DNA of 36,309 nucleotides from Verrucomicrobiales bacterium (GCA_012959985.1 DUCD01000413.1:33959-70267); one strand, 5' to 3'; counted from the first letter of the stretch, positions 1 to 9,053 are shown. Translations and numbers: made by a program. Notes: generated by a model from the sequence alone, not told the origin.

Positions 1-38
1 CAGCCCATCACGTCCGACAATTTCAGCCCCTGGGATTT

Positions 39-57
39 TCCGAAAACTTGATGCCGA
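39..57 (+). repeat. Dispersed motif TCCGAAAACTTGATGCCG, copy 1
   Basis: The 16-mer TCCGAAAACTTGATGC is found here on the plus strand and again, exactly, on the minus strand at 36223-36238. A 13-mer part of it, AAACTTGATGCCG, is repeated on the plus strand at 36261-36273. Similarity of copy 1 to the minus-strand copy goes further (AGTATGA here, AGTATAA there). All three copies are non-coding. The function is unknown; an intergenic repeat or a shared regulatory site are both possible. Confidence 0.5.
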
Positions 58-173
58 TCAGTATGACTCAGCACGCTGTGAATCGGCTACTGATATCGTG
101 TCTATCAAGCGGCGCGCTGGGGACAGCAAACCCTACCGCATAGTTCAATATTACGAATACTCATCGCCACAAG

Positions 174-201
174 TTGCAAATTGGGAAAATTGCGATAGAT
201 T
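174..201 (+). promoter_or_regulatory. Possible sigma-70 type promoter of the ABC operon
   Basis: TTGCAA (174-179) and TAGATT (196-201) are separated by 16 bp and resemble -35 and -10 boxes. A start of transcription near 208 would leave a very short leader before the ATG at 218. GGAG at 202-205 could serve as a ribosome binding site only if transcription began further upstream. This is a match by eye in AT-rich DNA, so the call is weak. Confidence 0.25.
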
Positions 202-217
202 GGAGTCTCCTTATTGA

Positions 218-1120
218 ATGGACGCGGTCACTTTAAGAGAAGTTAGCAAAAAATATGGCCGACACCTGGCGGTCGACCAGTTGAGTCTGACGGTGCCCGA
301 AGGTTCGATCTATGGATTCATCGGCCCCAATGGATCAGGAAAAACAACCACGATCCGGATGATTCTGCATATCATCCATCCGGATCAAGGGACCATAGAG
401 GTGCTTGGAAAAAAGGAATCCCGTGCCGCCAATGACGCTATTGGATACCTACCTGAGGAAAGAGGTCTTTACAAGAAAATGACCGTGTCACGGATTCTCA
501 AATACTACGCGTCCATCAAGGGCATGTCGGGATCCGAGGCCAACCGGGCAATGGATTCATGGTTGACGCGCATGGAATTGGAGGACTGGAAAAACAAGAA
601 AGTGGAAGCATTGTCAAAAGGAATGGCCCAGAAGATTCAGTTCATTGCTTCCGTTATCACCGGCCCCCGCCTGCTCATACTGGATGAACCATTCTCCGGA
701 CTGGACCCTGTCAATCTGGAAACTATCCGCAACGTGATTCTCGATTTGCGAAAGCAAGGCACGACCGTTATTCTTTCCACACACGACATGAGCACAGCCC
801 AGGAAATGTGTGACTTCATTTTCATGATCTACAAGGGAAAAAAAGTTCTGGACGGCAATCTGGATTCCATCCAGAAACAATATGGAGCGGACACGATACG
901 CATCAGAACCGCCGATACCGGACAAAGCCTGGAAACCATTACTGGCGTGGACAATGTTCGAGATTACGGTCACTACCAGGAAGTTCGATATGCCGGAACC
1001 TCCCAGAAATTACTACAGCATCTCGTTGAAAAGACAGAAGTTCGTCTGTTTGAAGTAACCCGACCTTCCCTTCACGACATCTTCGTCCGGATTGCCGGGG
1101 AAGATGAAACCGAGTCATGA
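218..1120 (+). CDS. ABC transporter ATP-binding protein, NatA type
   Basis: This 300-residue protein is the ATPase subunit of an ABC-2 type exporter. The Walker A motif GPNGSGKTT lies at about residues 36-44, the signature LSKGMAQ at about 132-138 and Walker B LLILDEP at about 152-158. The segment GYLPEERGLY occupies the Q-loop region, a form common in NatA-like ATPases with a C-terminal DUF4162 domain, and the last 80 residues fit that domain. The start ATG has GGAG 12 nt upstream. The stop overlaps the start of the permease gene by 4 nt (ATGA), so the two are translationally coupled. NatAB of Bacillus exports sodium; the substrate here cannot be read from the sequence. Function as an ABC ATPase is certain, substrate unknown. 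Confidence 0.95.
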   Translation: MDAVTLREVSKKYGRHLAVDQLSLTVPEGSIYGFIGPNGSGKTTTIRMILHIIHPDQGTIEVLGKKESRAANDAIGYLPEERGLYKKMTVSRILKYYASIKGMSGSEANRAMDSWLTRMELEDWKNKKVEALSKGMAQKIQFIASVITGPRLLILDEPFSGLDPVNLETIRNVILDLRKQGTTVILSTHDMSTAQEMCDFIFMIYKGKKVLDGNLDSIQKQYGADTIRIRTADTGQSLETITGVDNVRDYGHYQEVRYAGTSQKLLQHLVEKTEVRLFEVTRPSLHDIFVRIAGEDETES

Positions 1121-2439
1121 AAAAAATATGGACCATTGCCTGGACGGAATACCTTAATTCGGTACGCAGCAAGGCTTTTATCATAGGCGTGCTGGCCATG
1201 CCATTGATGATGGGAGGTGCCATATTAGTTCAACAGTTTGCCAAAGACAAAGTCGATCTGAAAGATCGGAATTTCGTGGTCATCGATCATTCCAACCGCC
1301 TGTTTTCGGTTATCCGGAAAACTGCGGAACAGCGGAATGAAAACGAGATTTTTGACAAAGAGAACTCCAGCAAACAAGTTCGCCCCAAATTCATTCCAGT
1401 GTTGGAGGAGGAATCCATTTCCAAACCAGAGGATGAAGAGAAATTAAAACTGGGTCTATCGGACCGTGTCCGTGACAAGGAATTATTCGCCTTCCTGGTC
1501 ATTGATAAGGAGGTCTTCGAAGCTGATTCGACATCTGACAACCGCATTGCCTATCACACCCAGACACCTACATTTCAGGAACTTCCTCGGTGGCTTGAAA
1601 GAACCATTAACCATGAAATTCGACGCGTCCGCTTCACCCATGAGAACTTGGATCAGGAGCTGGTATCCAAATTGATTCAATCGTCTCGAGTGGAAAAGTT
1701 AGGATTACTGGAGGCAGGCGAGGACGGAAAAATCGAGAAAGCCGAGAAGGAGAATCCGATTCAGACGTTCGGCATTCCTGCAGGAAGCATGCTCTTGTTA
1801 TTCATGATGGTCATGTCCAGCGCTCCGGCTCTGCTCAACGGAGTGCTGGAGGAAAAGATGCAGAAAATCGCCGAATTCCTCATCTCCTCAGTCACTCCCT
1901 TCCAACTGATGATGGGCAAACTAATGGGGGCCCTGATGGTATCCTTGACCCTTTCCATGCTTTACCTCGCGGCGATGGGTTACACTGCGGCGCGATTTGA
2001 GGTGCTGGACTTGATTCCCATCTCCCTGTTCTTCTGGTTTCTGTTCTTTCTGGTCATGGCAATGATGATCTTCGGATCCATATTTCTGGCGATCGGCTCT
2101 GCCTGCAGTGAAATAAAAGATGCGCAAAGCCTGATGTTTCCAGCCATGCTTCTGGTGATGATCCCGGTTTTCACATGGGCTCCCATTCTAGAATCCCCTT
2201 CCAGTTCCTTTGCCAGAGCCGTTTCGCTTTTTCCACCGGCCACCCCGATGCTACTCCTCCTCAGAATGGCAATCCCGCCTGGGTTGCCATGGTGGGAAAT
2301 CGCTTTGGGAATCTTCCTATCCTTCAGTTTTATGTTGGTCAGTGTATGGGCCGGAGCCAAAATATTCCGAATCGGGATTCTTTCTCAAGGTCAAGCGCCC
2401 ACTTTCGGAAAAATGATCAAATGGATCATTTCAAAATAA
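1117..2439 (+). CDS. ABC-2 type permease, NatB-like
   Basis: This 440-residue protein is the membrane partner of the upstream ATPase. A first hydrophobic segment lies at about residues 20-41, followed by a charged extracytoplasmic region of about 180 residues, then a cluster of about five hydrophobic segments from about residue 222 to 420. That layout (one TM, large loop, TM bundle) is typical of NatB/ABC2_membrane_3 proteins, as is the motif NGVLEEKMQKIAEFLISSVTPFQLMMGK in the coupling region after TM2. The ATG overlaps the stop of the ATPase gene. The protein probably forms a homodimer with two copies of the ATPase in the inner membrane. The exported substrate is not evident. Confidence 0.9.
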   Translation: MKKIWTIAWTEYLNSVRSKAFIIGVLAMPLMMGGAILVQQFAKDKVDLKDRNFVVIDHSNRLFSVIRKTAEQRNENEIFDKENSSKQVRPKFIPVLEEESISKPEDEEKLKLGLSDRVRDKELFAFLVIDKEVFEADSTSDNRIAYHTQTPTFQELPRWLERTINHEIRRVRFTHENLDQELVSKLIQSSRVEKLGLLEAGEDGKIEKAEKENPIQTFGIPAGSMLLLFMMVMSSAPALLNGVLEEKMQKIAEFLISSVTPFQLMMGKLMGALMVSLTLSMLYLAAMGYTAARFEVLDLIPISLFFWFLFFLVMAMMIFGSIFLAIGSACSEIKDAQSLMFPAMLLVMIPVFTWAPILESPSSSFARAVSLFPPATPMLLLLRMAIPPGLPWWEIALGIFLSFSFMLVSVWAGAKIFRIGILSQGQAPTFGKMIKWIISK

Positions 2440-2471
2440 TGAAGCGTGGAGACTCACCACCGTTAGGTTTA

Positions 2472-2518
2472 GGGATCCCTCAAAAATAACTTCGCCCATT
2501 TACTGGAGGCGAATGGGG
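2472..2518 (-). repeat. Dispersed palindromic repeat, copy A
   Basis: Read on the minus strand, this 47-bp segment (CCCCATTCGCCTCCAGTAAA...) aligns over its whole length with 22938-22983 (CCCCAATCGCTTACGGCAAA...), with roughly three quarters of the bases identical and a shared TTTTTGAG near the end. It contains the inverted repeats TTCGCC/GGCGAA and CCCATT/AATGGG. It lies between two convergent genes, where a fold-back element could act as a bidirectional terminator. The family is not one I can name. Confidence 0.6.
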
Positions 2519-2562
2519 ACTGAGGAGCAACGAAGCCAGAAGCCAAATTCGCCCCAACCCGA

Positions 2563-4143
2563 TCACGATTCAACCGACACCTTCGTGGACGGAGACCTTC
2601 TTCTGTTTCGAGGCCTTCTATTGCGAGATCTTCTTTGCGAACTTCTCGGCTCTTCAGGGTTTTGATCGCTGGAGTCAGAGTCTCGCCTATTAAAAGGCCT
2701 TCTTCGAGAACCCGTTGACTGCCCGGAGTTTTGTTCGGTAGCGTCACCTCTGTTTTCACCGCTCCGTCGGGGAGGCGCCGCAGACCTAGGTCCGGGTTTA
2801 AGCCGCCGATCGGATATAAACAGCTTCGGCAGTTTTGCTATCTTATTGAATGCTTCGTGAACCTGCCTCGAGGAAAGGCCATAGACCGGTTTCATCAAGA
2901 CCACCAACATCCATGCCTCTCGAGTTCCGGACGGAATCTTCTGCACCGGCCCGGAATCCGCACGATTACTGAGCCTTTGAAACAGTTTTCGGAAGGCATA
3001 TAGAATGGTCAATACCGGCTTAACATGAGTATCCAGAAATCCCCATTCCCCGAAGAAAGCATCAAACTCTTTTTCAATCCGATCCTTGGATCGAGATCTG
3101 CCCGCTTGATTGAGGGGATTAAATCTCAGGTAATCGGTCATTTCATCATCAAACAGGGTGGTGAGCAGACCGAGCAATGCCACCACACTCAGAACCTTCT
3201 CATTTCGTTTTAGGGCCCACTTATCCAGACTTTTCAAATAGGGCTCCAGTAGCGGCAATGGGTTGTCCAAGGCACCCTTCTTCAAGTATTTCGAGTAGGG
3301 TTTAAGCCCAAGAAGCGCCGGTAACAATCCCAGTCGATCAAATTCCCTGAAAGTTTTCTCGGCTTGACCTGAGGTTAGAAAACGCTGTGTTTCCTCCGCC
3401 AGTCGATGGCGAACCACACCTTCCAGATTTCCTGAACACTTACGGATCGCTTTTTCATCGTTCGGGGTCAGCTCCCAATCCATTCTTTCTTTGAATCGCA
3501 CCGCTCGCAGCATACGCACGGGATCTTCCCTAAAAGATCGACTCGGACTGACAATCGATCGAATAACCTGACGATTCAGATCCTTGAGCCCCCCCACAAA
3601 ATCGATCAGGACAAACTGGCCCGGATCAAATGCCATGGCGTTAATGGTGAAATCCCGTCGAAGCGCATCATCCTCCGGCGAACCGAAGGAATTCTCCCGT
3701 TTAATCATCTGCCCTTGGGCTTGCTTCTTAGGCTGCTTTCGAAAAGTAGAAACCTCGACCTCAATCCCCCCCTGATTGACAAGCACCAAACGAAATCGAC
3801 GCCCGATCATTCTGGAATTCCGAAAAGCCGCAGTCACCTGCTTGGGGCGGGCTGTGGTGACAATATCAAAATCCTTGGGGATTTTACCGAGAAGCATATC
3901 CCGGACGGCCCCACCGACGATCAAGGTCAAATGGCCATTTTGATTTAAGCGCTCGACAATTTGAAAAACACCACGATGAATCTGTCCACGTTTTATGGAA
4001 TGCTTGCCCGGCCCAATCAACGCTGGACACCCTCCCAATCGTCGATGCAACTCCTCAAACTCTGCGGGCACTTTGGGTCGGACTAATCGTCCCACTTTTC
4101 GTGTCACCTCTCTAAATACTGATAATAACCGTTCATTTCCCAT
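2563..4143 (-). CDS. pcnB: Poly(A) polymerase / CCA-adding family protein PcnB
   Basis: This 526-residue class II nucleotidyltransferase is expected to add 3' poly(A) tails to RNA and so promote decay. The catalytic core LIVGGAVRDMLLGKIPKDFDIVT (about residues 74-96) has the GG motif and the metal-binding pair D91/D93. RRDFTINAMAFDP follows at about 160-175 and the RNA/nucleotide-binding region EDPVRMLRAVRFKER at about 205-220. The order and the N-terminal leader fit bacterial PcnB better than tRNA CCA transferases. The C-terminal 90 residues are highly basic and low in complexity (runs of RR, SRRRPFNRR, NRRPRNRRRS), presumably an RNA-binding tail. The start ATG at 4143 gives a normal N-terminus. 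It is a single gene, convergent with the ABC operon. Confidence 0.9.
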   Translation of the reverse strand: MGNERLLSVFREVTRKVGRLVRPKVPAEFEELHRRLGGCPALIGPGKHSIKRGQIHRGVFQIVERLNQNGHLTLIVGGAVRDMLLGKIPKDFDIVTTARPKQVTAAFRNSRMIGRRFRLVLVNQGGIEVEVSTFRKQPKKQAQGQMIKRENSFGSPEDDALRRDFTINAMAFDPGQFVLIDFVGGLKDLNRQVIRSIVSPSRSFREDPVRMLRAVRFKERMDWELTPNDEKAIRKCSGNLEGVVRHRLAEETQRFLTSGQAEKTFREFDRLGLLPALLGLKPYSKYLKKGALDNPLPLLEPYLKSLDKWALKRNEKVLSVVALLGLLTTLFDDEMTDYLRFNPLNQAGRSRSKDRIEKEFDAFFGEWGFLDTHVKPVLTILYAFRKLFQRLSNRADSGPVQKIPSGTREAWMLVVLMKPVYGLSSRQVHEAFNKIAKLPKLFISDRRLKPGPRSAAPPRRSGENRGDATEQNSGQSTGSRRRPFNRRDSDSSDQNPEEPRSSQRRSRNRRPRNRRRSPSTKVSVES

Positions 4144-4452
4144 AATGGATACTCAGGCAAGCCTGAAAAAGAGGCACTAAGCTGATCTTCCACCCTATTG
4201 TCAAGTTAAATCATGCCTTAACAATCTGAATTTCAGCCCACAGGAGGCACGGCAGGAGTCAGTGGATAGTGGATTTAACTAAGGAATAACCTAGAACGAT
4301 CACCTCGACACGCCGACTTCCCGTCTAAAGACCGCTCCAAGAAAGCTTTGGTTTCCCACAAGCAAACGGGATGAAATTGCCGTGATCAGATGTAGAATTA
4401 CATTCAGAAAAAGATTGATTTAGCACCATAACACCACCGAATGGGTGCCAAT
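4144..4452. other. Non-coding gap before the toxin-antitoxin genes
   Basis: About 309 bases without a recognisable gene separate the divergent pcnB and antitoxin genes. The only structure seen is the small inverted repeat ATGTA-GAAT-TACAT (4390-4403), annotated separately. No tRNA, terminator or known riboswitch fold is apparent by eye. Confidence 0.5.
4390..4403. promoter_or_regulatory. Possible operator of the FitAB/VapBC-like genes
   Basis: The inverted repeat ATGTA-GAAT-TACAT lies 49 nt upstream of the antitoxin ATG. Ribbon-helix-helix antitoxins of this type usually bind such inverted repeats in their own promoters and repress the operon. The arms are only 5 bp, so a chance occurrence is quite possible. 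Confidence 0.25.
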
Positions 4453-4689
4453 ATGAATTTATCACTCAAGACCATACCGCCAGCCCTGCATAGGCAACTC
4501 AAGGAAAAAGCGGCTGAACATGGGCGCAGTTTAAGCAAAGAGAGTCTTTCGACTCTTGAATTGGCCGTTCGTCCCAGGATATTTAATGAAGAGGATTTCC
4601 TAGATCAAGTAAGGAAAAAAAGGAGGAAATTCAAACTGAATCTGACCATTGAGAAAATAGAGTCTGCTATCCATGAAGGCAGGCAATGA
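4453..4689 (+). CDS. FitA/VapB-like ribbon-helix-helix antitoxin
   Basis: The protein begins MNLSLKTIPPALHRQLKEKAAEHGRSLSKE, a form typical of FitA/Arc-type antitoxins: a short beta strand followed by two helices that bind DNA as a dimer. The C-terminal half (about residues 40-78) would wrap the toxin. I chose the ATG at 4453 (78 residues) over the one at 4441 because homologous antitoxins begin directly with the beta strand. The gene overlaps the PIN gene by 4 nt (ATGA), the usual arrangement. Since the adjacent toxin looks broken, the antitoxin may be a relic or may act only as a DNA-binding protein. Confidence 0.8.
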   Translation: MNLSLKTIPPALHRQLKEKAAEHGRSLSKESLSTLELAVRPRIFNEEDFLDQVRKKRRKFKLNLTIEKIESAIHEGRQ

Positions 4690-5102
4690 TTGTCGTGGAC
4701 ACCAACATTCTGGCGTTTTTATTTATCCAGGGAGACCACTCTGCTTCCGTCGAAGGATTATCCAAGAAAGACTCCAACTGGGTGGCACCCACTTTATGGA
4801 AAGATGAATTTATCAATACTTTAAGCACCTATGAACGAATGGGCGAATTGGAATATGCAGATTGCCTGGAGTTAATAGAGCAGGCAGATGAGCTGATGCA
4901 TGACAAAAGTTTTCAATTGCCTTCACACAGAGTTTTGGCAGTTGCACACCGTCATTCGGTCCATGGATCCGATCTTTTTCTTTTCTATTTCTCTATGTCC
5001 TCTGTGATTTTTTTTCTTGGGCCAGCTCATTCATTGATCTATTTAGAATTCTCCGCTAAAAGAGCGGTGAAGTGCATATTGATGATTCGACAGACCGATT
5101 GA
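4686..5102 (+). pseudogene. PIN-domain toxin (VapC/FitB-like) with lost C-terminus
   Basis: The first 96 residues are a clear PIN ribonuclease: VDTN gives catalytic D5, WKDEF gives E41, and the segment VLAVAHRHSVHGSD ends at D96, where homologues have the third acidic residue. Family members then continue for about 35-45 residues with an (E)FVALAE-like helix and a strand with a fourth acidic residue (TxDxxL). Here the sequence changes abruptly to LFLFYFSMSSVIFFLGP, encoded by T-rich DNA (cttttcttttctatttctct, gattttttttc), with no PIN-like continuation in any frame. The reading frame runs on and overlaps the helicase start by 31 nt. I infer that the 3' end was replaced by deletion or recombination and that the product is probably inactive as a nuclease. 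Confidence 0.7.
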
Positions 5103-8100
5103 AAAGACTGTTGCCGGATTGCATGCTGCAGGATCGTCGACGATTGGAACGGCTGCTGAACGATTCAGGGCGATCTGGGCAGCTTGACAATCACCCTACA
5201 ACCAAGCTCCGTAAAGCCATCGGAGAAGCGGAGGTTTCAGCGTTGCTGAGAAGGCACCGGGAAGAAGGCCTGCCTACTGTCGACTACCCTCCGAACCTGC
5301 CAATCACGGACAGCAGAGAAGAGATTCTGAATACAATCAAGCACTCTCAGGTAACTATTGTTCAGGGAGAAACGGGATCGGGCAAGACGACGCAGATTCC
5401 CAAAATGTGCCTTGAATCAGGTTTGGGAATCCGGGCGAAGATCGCCTGCACTCAACCGAGAAGAGTGGCGGCTCTCACCATCTCAAAAAGAATTGCCGAA
5501 GAGCTGAACCTGACATGGGGCAAGGAAGTCGGCTGTCGAATTCGGTTTGACGATCGAACCTCTCCCCAATCATATATCAAGGTCCTGACCGACGGTATGC
5601 TCCTTGCGGAAATCCAGAAGGATCGCTACCTCAATGAATATGATGCGATTATCATTGATGAGGCTCATGAACGGAGTCTGAATATTGATTTCCTTCTGGG
5701 CTATCTCAACAGCCTACTCTCAAAACGAAAAGATCTGAAGTTGATTATCACTTCGGCAACGATCGATGCCGACGCCTTCTCTGAAGCCTTCGACGGAGCC
5801 CCCATCATTCGCGTTCCCGGTAAAACTTACCCCGTAGAAGTTCGCTATGAACCCCTCAATGAATGGCTCGAAAGAGACGAAGAAACCAACCATGTCGATG
5901 CCGCTGTTCAGACAGCACAAAACATTCTAGAGGAATCAGTCCAAGGCGATATTCTGATCTTCATGCCGGGAGAACGGGATATTCGGGAAACCCGAGACCT
6001 CCTGCTTGAATCCACTGACACGGGCAATACCCTGATTCTCCCTCTTTTCGGACGACTCTCCTCAGGGGATCAGCAGAAAGTTTTTTCGAAGGCCTCAAAG
6101 CGTAAAATTATAATTGCCACCAATGTGGCGGAAACCTCCTTAACCATCCCGGGTATTCGGTATGTGGTAGACACCGGGCTGGCTCGCACCAGTCGATACA
6201 ATCCTACAACGCATACCCAGCGGCTTCCCATTGAGAAAATTTCTCAAAGCAGTGCCGATCAGCGATGTGGACGAAGCGGTAGAGTCAGTGACGGGATCTG
6301 CATTCGCCTTTATTCCGAAGAGGATTATCTGGAACGCGCTGAATATACCATGCCGGAAATTCAACGCGCCAATCTCGCGGAAGTGATCCTCAAAATGAAA
6401 GCCTTCCGTCTGGGACAGATCGAAGATTTCCCGTTTATCGATGCGCCTCGCCCCAAGGCGGTGAGGGGGGGGTATTCACTGCTGACCGAACTGGGTGCGT
6501 TGGATCAGGATCAGCACCTGACCGAGATGGGCAGAAAGATGGCGAAGCTACCCGTCGATCCGACCATCTCCCGGATCCTGCTGCAATCCATTGCTGAAAA
6601 TTGTTTAAAAGATGTCCTGGTGATTGCATCGGGATTGAGCATTCAGGATCCCCGCGAACGGCCCATGGACCGCAAAGCGGAAGCTGATGAAGCGCAGAAA
6701 AAATTCCGTCATCCAAAATCCGATTTTCTTTCACTGCTGAACTTATGGAATGCATACCAAGAGGAGTGGCGAGCCTCAAAAAAACAGGGGAAACTTCGAA
6801 AGTTCTGCCGCACCAATTACCTTTCCTATATTCGAATGAGAGAATGGGGGGAAATACAGAGTCAATTACGGGACCACTTGAAAGAGTCCAGTAAAAATAA
6901 AAAGGATGGTTCGGAGGAATCGCCCTATGCGGCCATTCACCGTTCCCTACTATGCGGGTTTTTATCAAATGTTGGAAACCGAGTTGAAAAAAACCTTTTC
7001 CGCCTGAGTGGAGACCGCAAGGCAATGGTATTCCCGGGTTCAACCCTGTTTTCAAATACCAATAAAAACACCCAAAAGCAAAAACCGCCACGAAAGGAAA
7101 AGCCAGAACCGGACAAGAAATCCGAATGGGTTCTCTGTGGAGAAATTGTGGAAACGTCACGGATTTTTGCCCGAATGAATTCGGTAATTGAATCGAAATG
7201 GGTCGCTGAACTGGGTACTCATTTGTGTCGGAAGGCCTACCGAAATCCCGTTTGGAACCGTCGGCAGGGGCGGGTTCTGATCACGGAACGGACGACATTC
7301 AAGGGCTTGGAAGTACGAAATCAGCGCGTGCCTTTCTCCAGAGTCGATCCAAAAGCTGCCAAGGAAATCTTTATTCAAGCGGCTTTGGTGGAAGCTGACC
7401 TGGACTCCAATCACAACTTTCTCAAACACAATGAAACGGTTCGGAGCCGAATTGAAACTTGGCAAACCAGGACGCGCCATGCCGGATTCCATGATCTGGA
7501 TGATCGCGTATTGAGTTTTTACTCGGAGAGGTTGCCCGATATTTCATCCATTCACGATTTGAATCGGCTGGTAAATGACCAGTACACCAAGAACCCGGAA
7601 TTCCTATTTATGGATGAGCAGGACTTGGTGGATGTTCCTGAAGAAAAAGAAACGGCTGGAGATTTTCCAGATCAAATCACGGTAGACGGTTATAAAGTAC
7701 CCATTGAATACATCTACCGACCGGGAGAGGCTGAAGACGGAGCAACGCTGTCACTTCCGTTTCAAATGATATCGTCGATCGACGAAGCATTATTGGATTG
7801 GTGCATTCCTGGCCACCACAAGGAAAAAATAGAGCAGTTATTGAAGTCACTTCCAAAATCAATCAGGCGCCAATTGGTTCCCATCAACCAGACAGCTATC
7901 AAGATTGTCGAGTCGATGAATTTCGCAGGTGAAGCTATTGAAACAGTCTTGGAAAGAGTATTGCGAACCCAATACGGTCTCTCGGTTCCCATCGATATGC
8001 TGAGAGAGCAGAAGAAGAAACTTCCGGATTACCTGAAGCCCCGAGTCGAAATCAAGGTTCGCAACAATGAAACGATTGATGTCGACAGAAACTTGGAATC

Positions 8101-9025
8101 CTTACAGAAACGAATTGAAAAACAACAAACGCATTCTGCGAATTCTGATCTCCGAACAAAAACATGCCAAAGATGGGAGCAATACGACCTGAATGATTGG
8201 ACCTTCGATGATCTCCCCCTGAAAATACAGATTGGTGAAGCGGCAGGAATGCCTATTTTTGGTTTTCCCGGACTGAGAATTGAAGAGGGTTGTGTCTGTC
8301 TGAGAATACACAATTCGTTAAAAGATGCGGAAGCAACCACTCCGTTTGGTTTTCAGAACCTACTGGAAAAAGGCATGGCAAAAAAACTGGCATGGCTCCA
8401 GAAGGATTTAAAGGATCTGAAGAAACTGGGACCCTATTTTCTGGAGTTGGGAACCACCGAACAACTATTGGAGAGCGCCTTTATTCACTTAAAGAATCAT
8501 CTTTTTAAATCACAAAAGATTCTGCCATTGGAACGTGGCAATTATGAAACCATTCTCAAGCAGGCTGAGATTCGTCTACCGGGTTTAGTGCAAAAATTTT
8601 CCCGACTGCTGAAGGAAATCCTGGAACTTCGACATGAATTGATCATTGGCAAAACCGGATACCCTGAAAAATCCATGGACTTGAATGGACTGTTCACAGA
8701 AAATTTTCTATGCCATACGAGTTTTGATGAATTCTCAAGATTTCCATGGTATCTGAAAGCGATTCGAATTCGCATTGAACGAGCTTCGGCCAATCCGCCC
8801 AAAGACCGAATCCGAGAGGATCAACTCAGTGAATTCAGAAACGCCGTCAAGCGGATCCAGTCCCGTCTTCCCGAATTCACACCATCAATGAAGAAAAGAG
8901 CCCGCTTTTTTATTTGGATGGTGGAGGAATACAAAATCTCCATTTTTGCTCAGGAACTCAAGACTCTCCACCCAATTTCCGCCAAACGATTGAATCAATT
9001 CCTTAAGGAAAACGAACTTTTATGA
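5072..9025 (+). CDS. hrpA: ATP-dependent RNA helicase HrpA (DEAH family)
   Basis: This 1317-residue protein matches E. coli HrpA (1300 residues) in length and order. Walker A GETGSGKTT is at about residues 99-107, DEAH at 194-197, SAT at 226-228 and motif VI QRCGRSGR at about 400. Helicase-associated and OB-fold domains follow, and the C-terminal half matches the DUF3418 extension of HrpA. HrpA unwinds RNA and in E. coli acts on fimbrial mRNA processing and on stalled ribosomes. The start is GTG; the following residues (RLKRLLPDCMLQDRRRLERLL) align with the N-terminus of E. coli HrpA, which supports it. It begins inside the toxin remnant with no spacer, so the loss of the toxin 3' end may have occurred at the original helicase promoter. 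An 8-G run lies at 6465-6472. Confidence 0.93.
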   Translation: MHIDDSTDRLKRLLPDCMLQDRRRLERLLNDSGRSGQLDNHPTTKLRKAIGEAEVSALLRRHREEGLPTVDYPPNLPITDSREEILNTIKHSQVTIVQGETGSGKTTQIPKMCLESGLGIRAKIACTQPRRVAALTISKRIAEELNLTWGKEVGCRIRFDDRTSPQSYIKVLTDGMLLAEIQKDRYLNEYDAIIIDEAHERSLNIDFLLGYLNSLLSKRKDLKLIITSATIDADAFSEAFDGAPIIRVPGKTYPVEVRYEPLNEWLERDEETNHVDAAVQTAQNILEESVQGDILIFMPGERDIRETRDLLLESTDTGNTLILPLFGRLSSGDQQKVFSKASKRKIIIATNVAETSLTIPGIRYVVDTGLARTSRYNPTTHTQRLPIEKISQSSADQRCGRSGRVSDGICIRLYSEEDYLERAEYTMPEIQRANLAEVILKMKAFRLGQIEDFPFIDAPRPKAVRGGYSLLTELGALDQDQHLTEMGRKMAKLPVDPTISRILLQSIAENCLKDVLVIASGLSIQDPRERPMDRKAEADEAQKKFRHPKSDFLSLLNLWNAYQEEWRASKKQGKLRKFCRTNYLSYIRMREWGEIQSQLRDHLKESSKNKKDGSEESPYAAIHRSLLCGFLSNVGNRVEKNLFRLSGDRKAMVFPGSTLFSNTNKNTQKQKPPRKEKPEPDKKSEWVLCGEIVETSRIFARMNSVIESKWVAELGTHLCRKAYRNPVWNRRQGRVLITERTTFKGLEVRNQRVPFSRVDPKAAKEIFIQAALVEADLDSNHNFLKHNETVRSRIETWQTRTRHAGFHDLDDRVLSFYSERLPDISSIHDLNRLVNDQYTKNPEFLFMDEQDLVDVPEEKETAGDFPDQITVDGYKVPIEYIYRPGEAEDGATLSLPFQMISSIDEALLDWCIPGHHKEKIEQLLKSLPKSIRRQLVPINQTAIKIVESMNFAGEAIETVLERVLRTQYGLSVPIDMLREQKKKLPDYLKPRVEIKVRNNETIDVDRNLESLQKRIEKQQTHSANSDLRTKTCQRWEQYDLNDWTFDDLPLKIQIGEAAGMPIFGFPGLRIEEGCVCLRIHNSLKDAEATTPFGFQNLLEKGMAKKLAWLQKDLKDLKKLGPYFLELGTTEQLLESAFIHLKNHLFKSQKILPLERGNYETILKQAEIRLPGLVQKFSRLLKEILELRHELIIGKTGYPEKSMDLNGLFTENFLCHTSFDEFSRFPWYLKAIRIRIERASANPPKDRIREDQLSEFRNAVKRIQSRLPEFTPSMKKRARFFIWMVEEYKISIFAQELKTLHPISAKRLNQFLKENELL

Positions 9026-9041
9026 AAATGTTTTCATTTTC
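9024..9041. terminator. AT-rich hairpin at the hrpA stop codon
   Basis: GAAAATG-TTTT-CATTTTC is a perfect 7-bp inverted repeat that starts within the hrpA stop codon. It is followed by TAAAAAAAA. The stem has few GC pairs and lacks a downstream T-run on the plus strand, so it is a poor intrinsic terminator; it may instead protect the mRNA 3' end or be chance. Confidence 0.3.
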
Positions 9042-9053
9042 TAAAAAAAACAC

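Larger units (their letters stand above)
1..217. other. Non-coding leader at window edge
   Basis: No ORF with family-like sequence is visible in these 217 bases. The stretch contains one copy of a short dispersed motif (TCCGAAAACTTGATGC, 39-54) that recurs at the far end of the window, and a possible promoter just before the ABC transporter gene. It could include the end of a gene lying outside the window, but nothing recognisable supports that. Confidence 0.5.

Noticed and set aside
6435-7160. 241-residue minus-strand ORF
   Set aside because: Antisense shadow of hrpA; Cys/Phe/Pro-rich composition with no domain.
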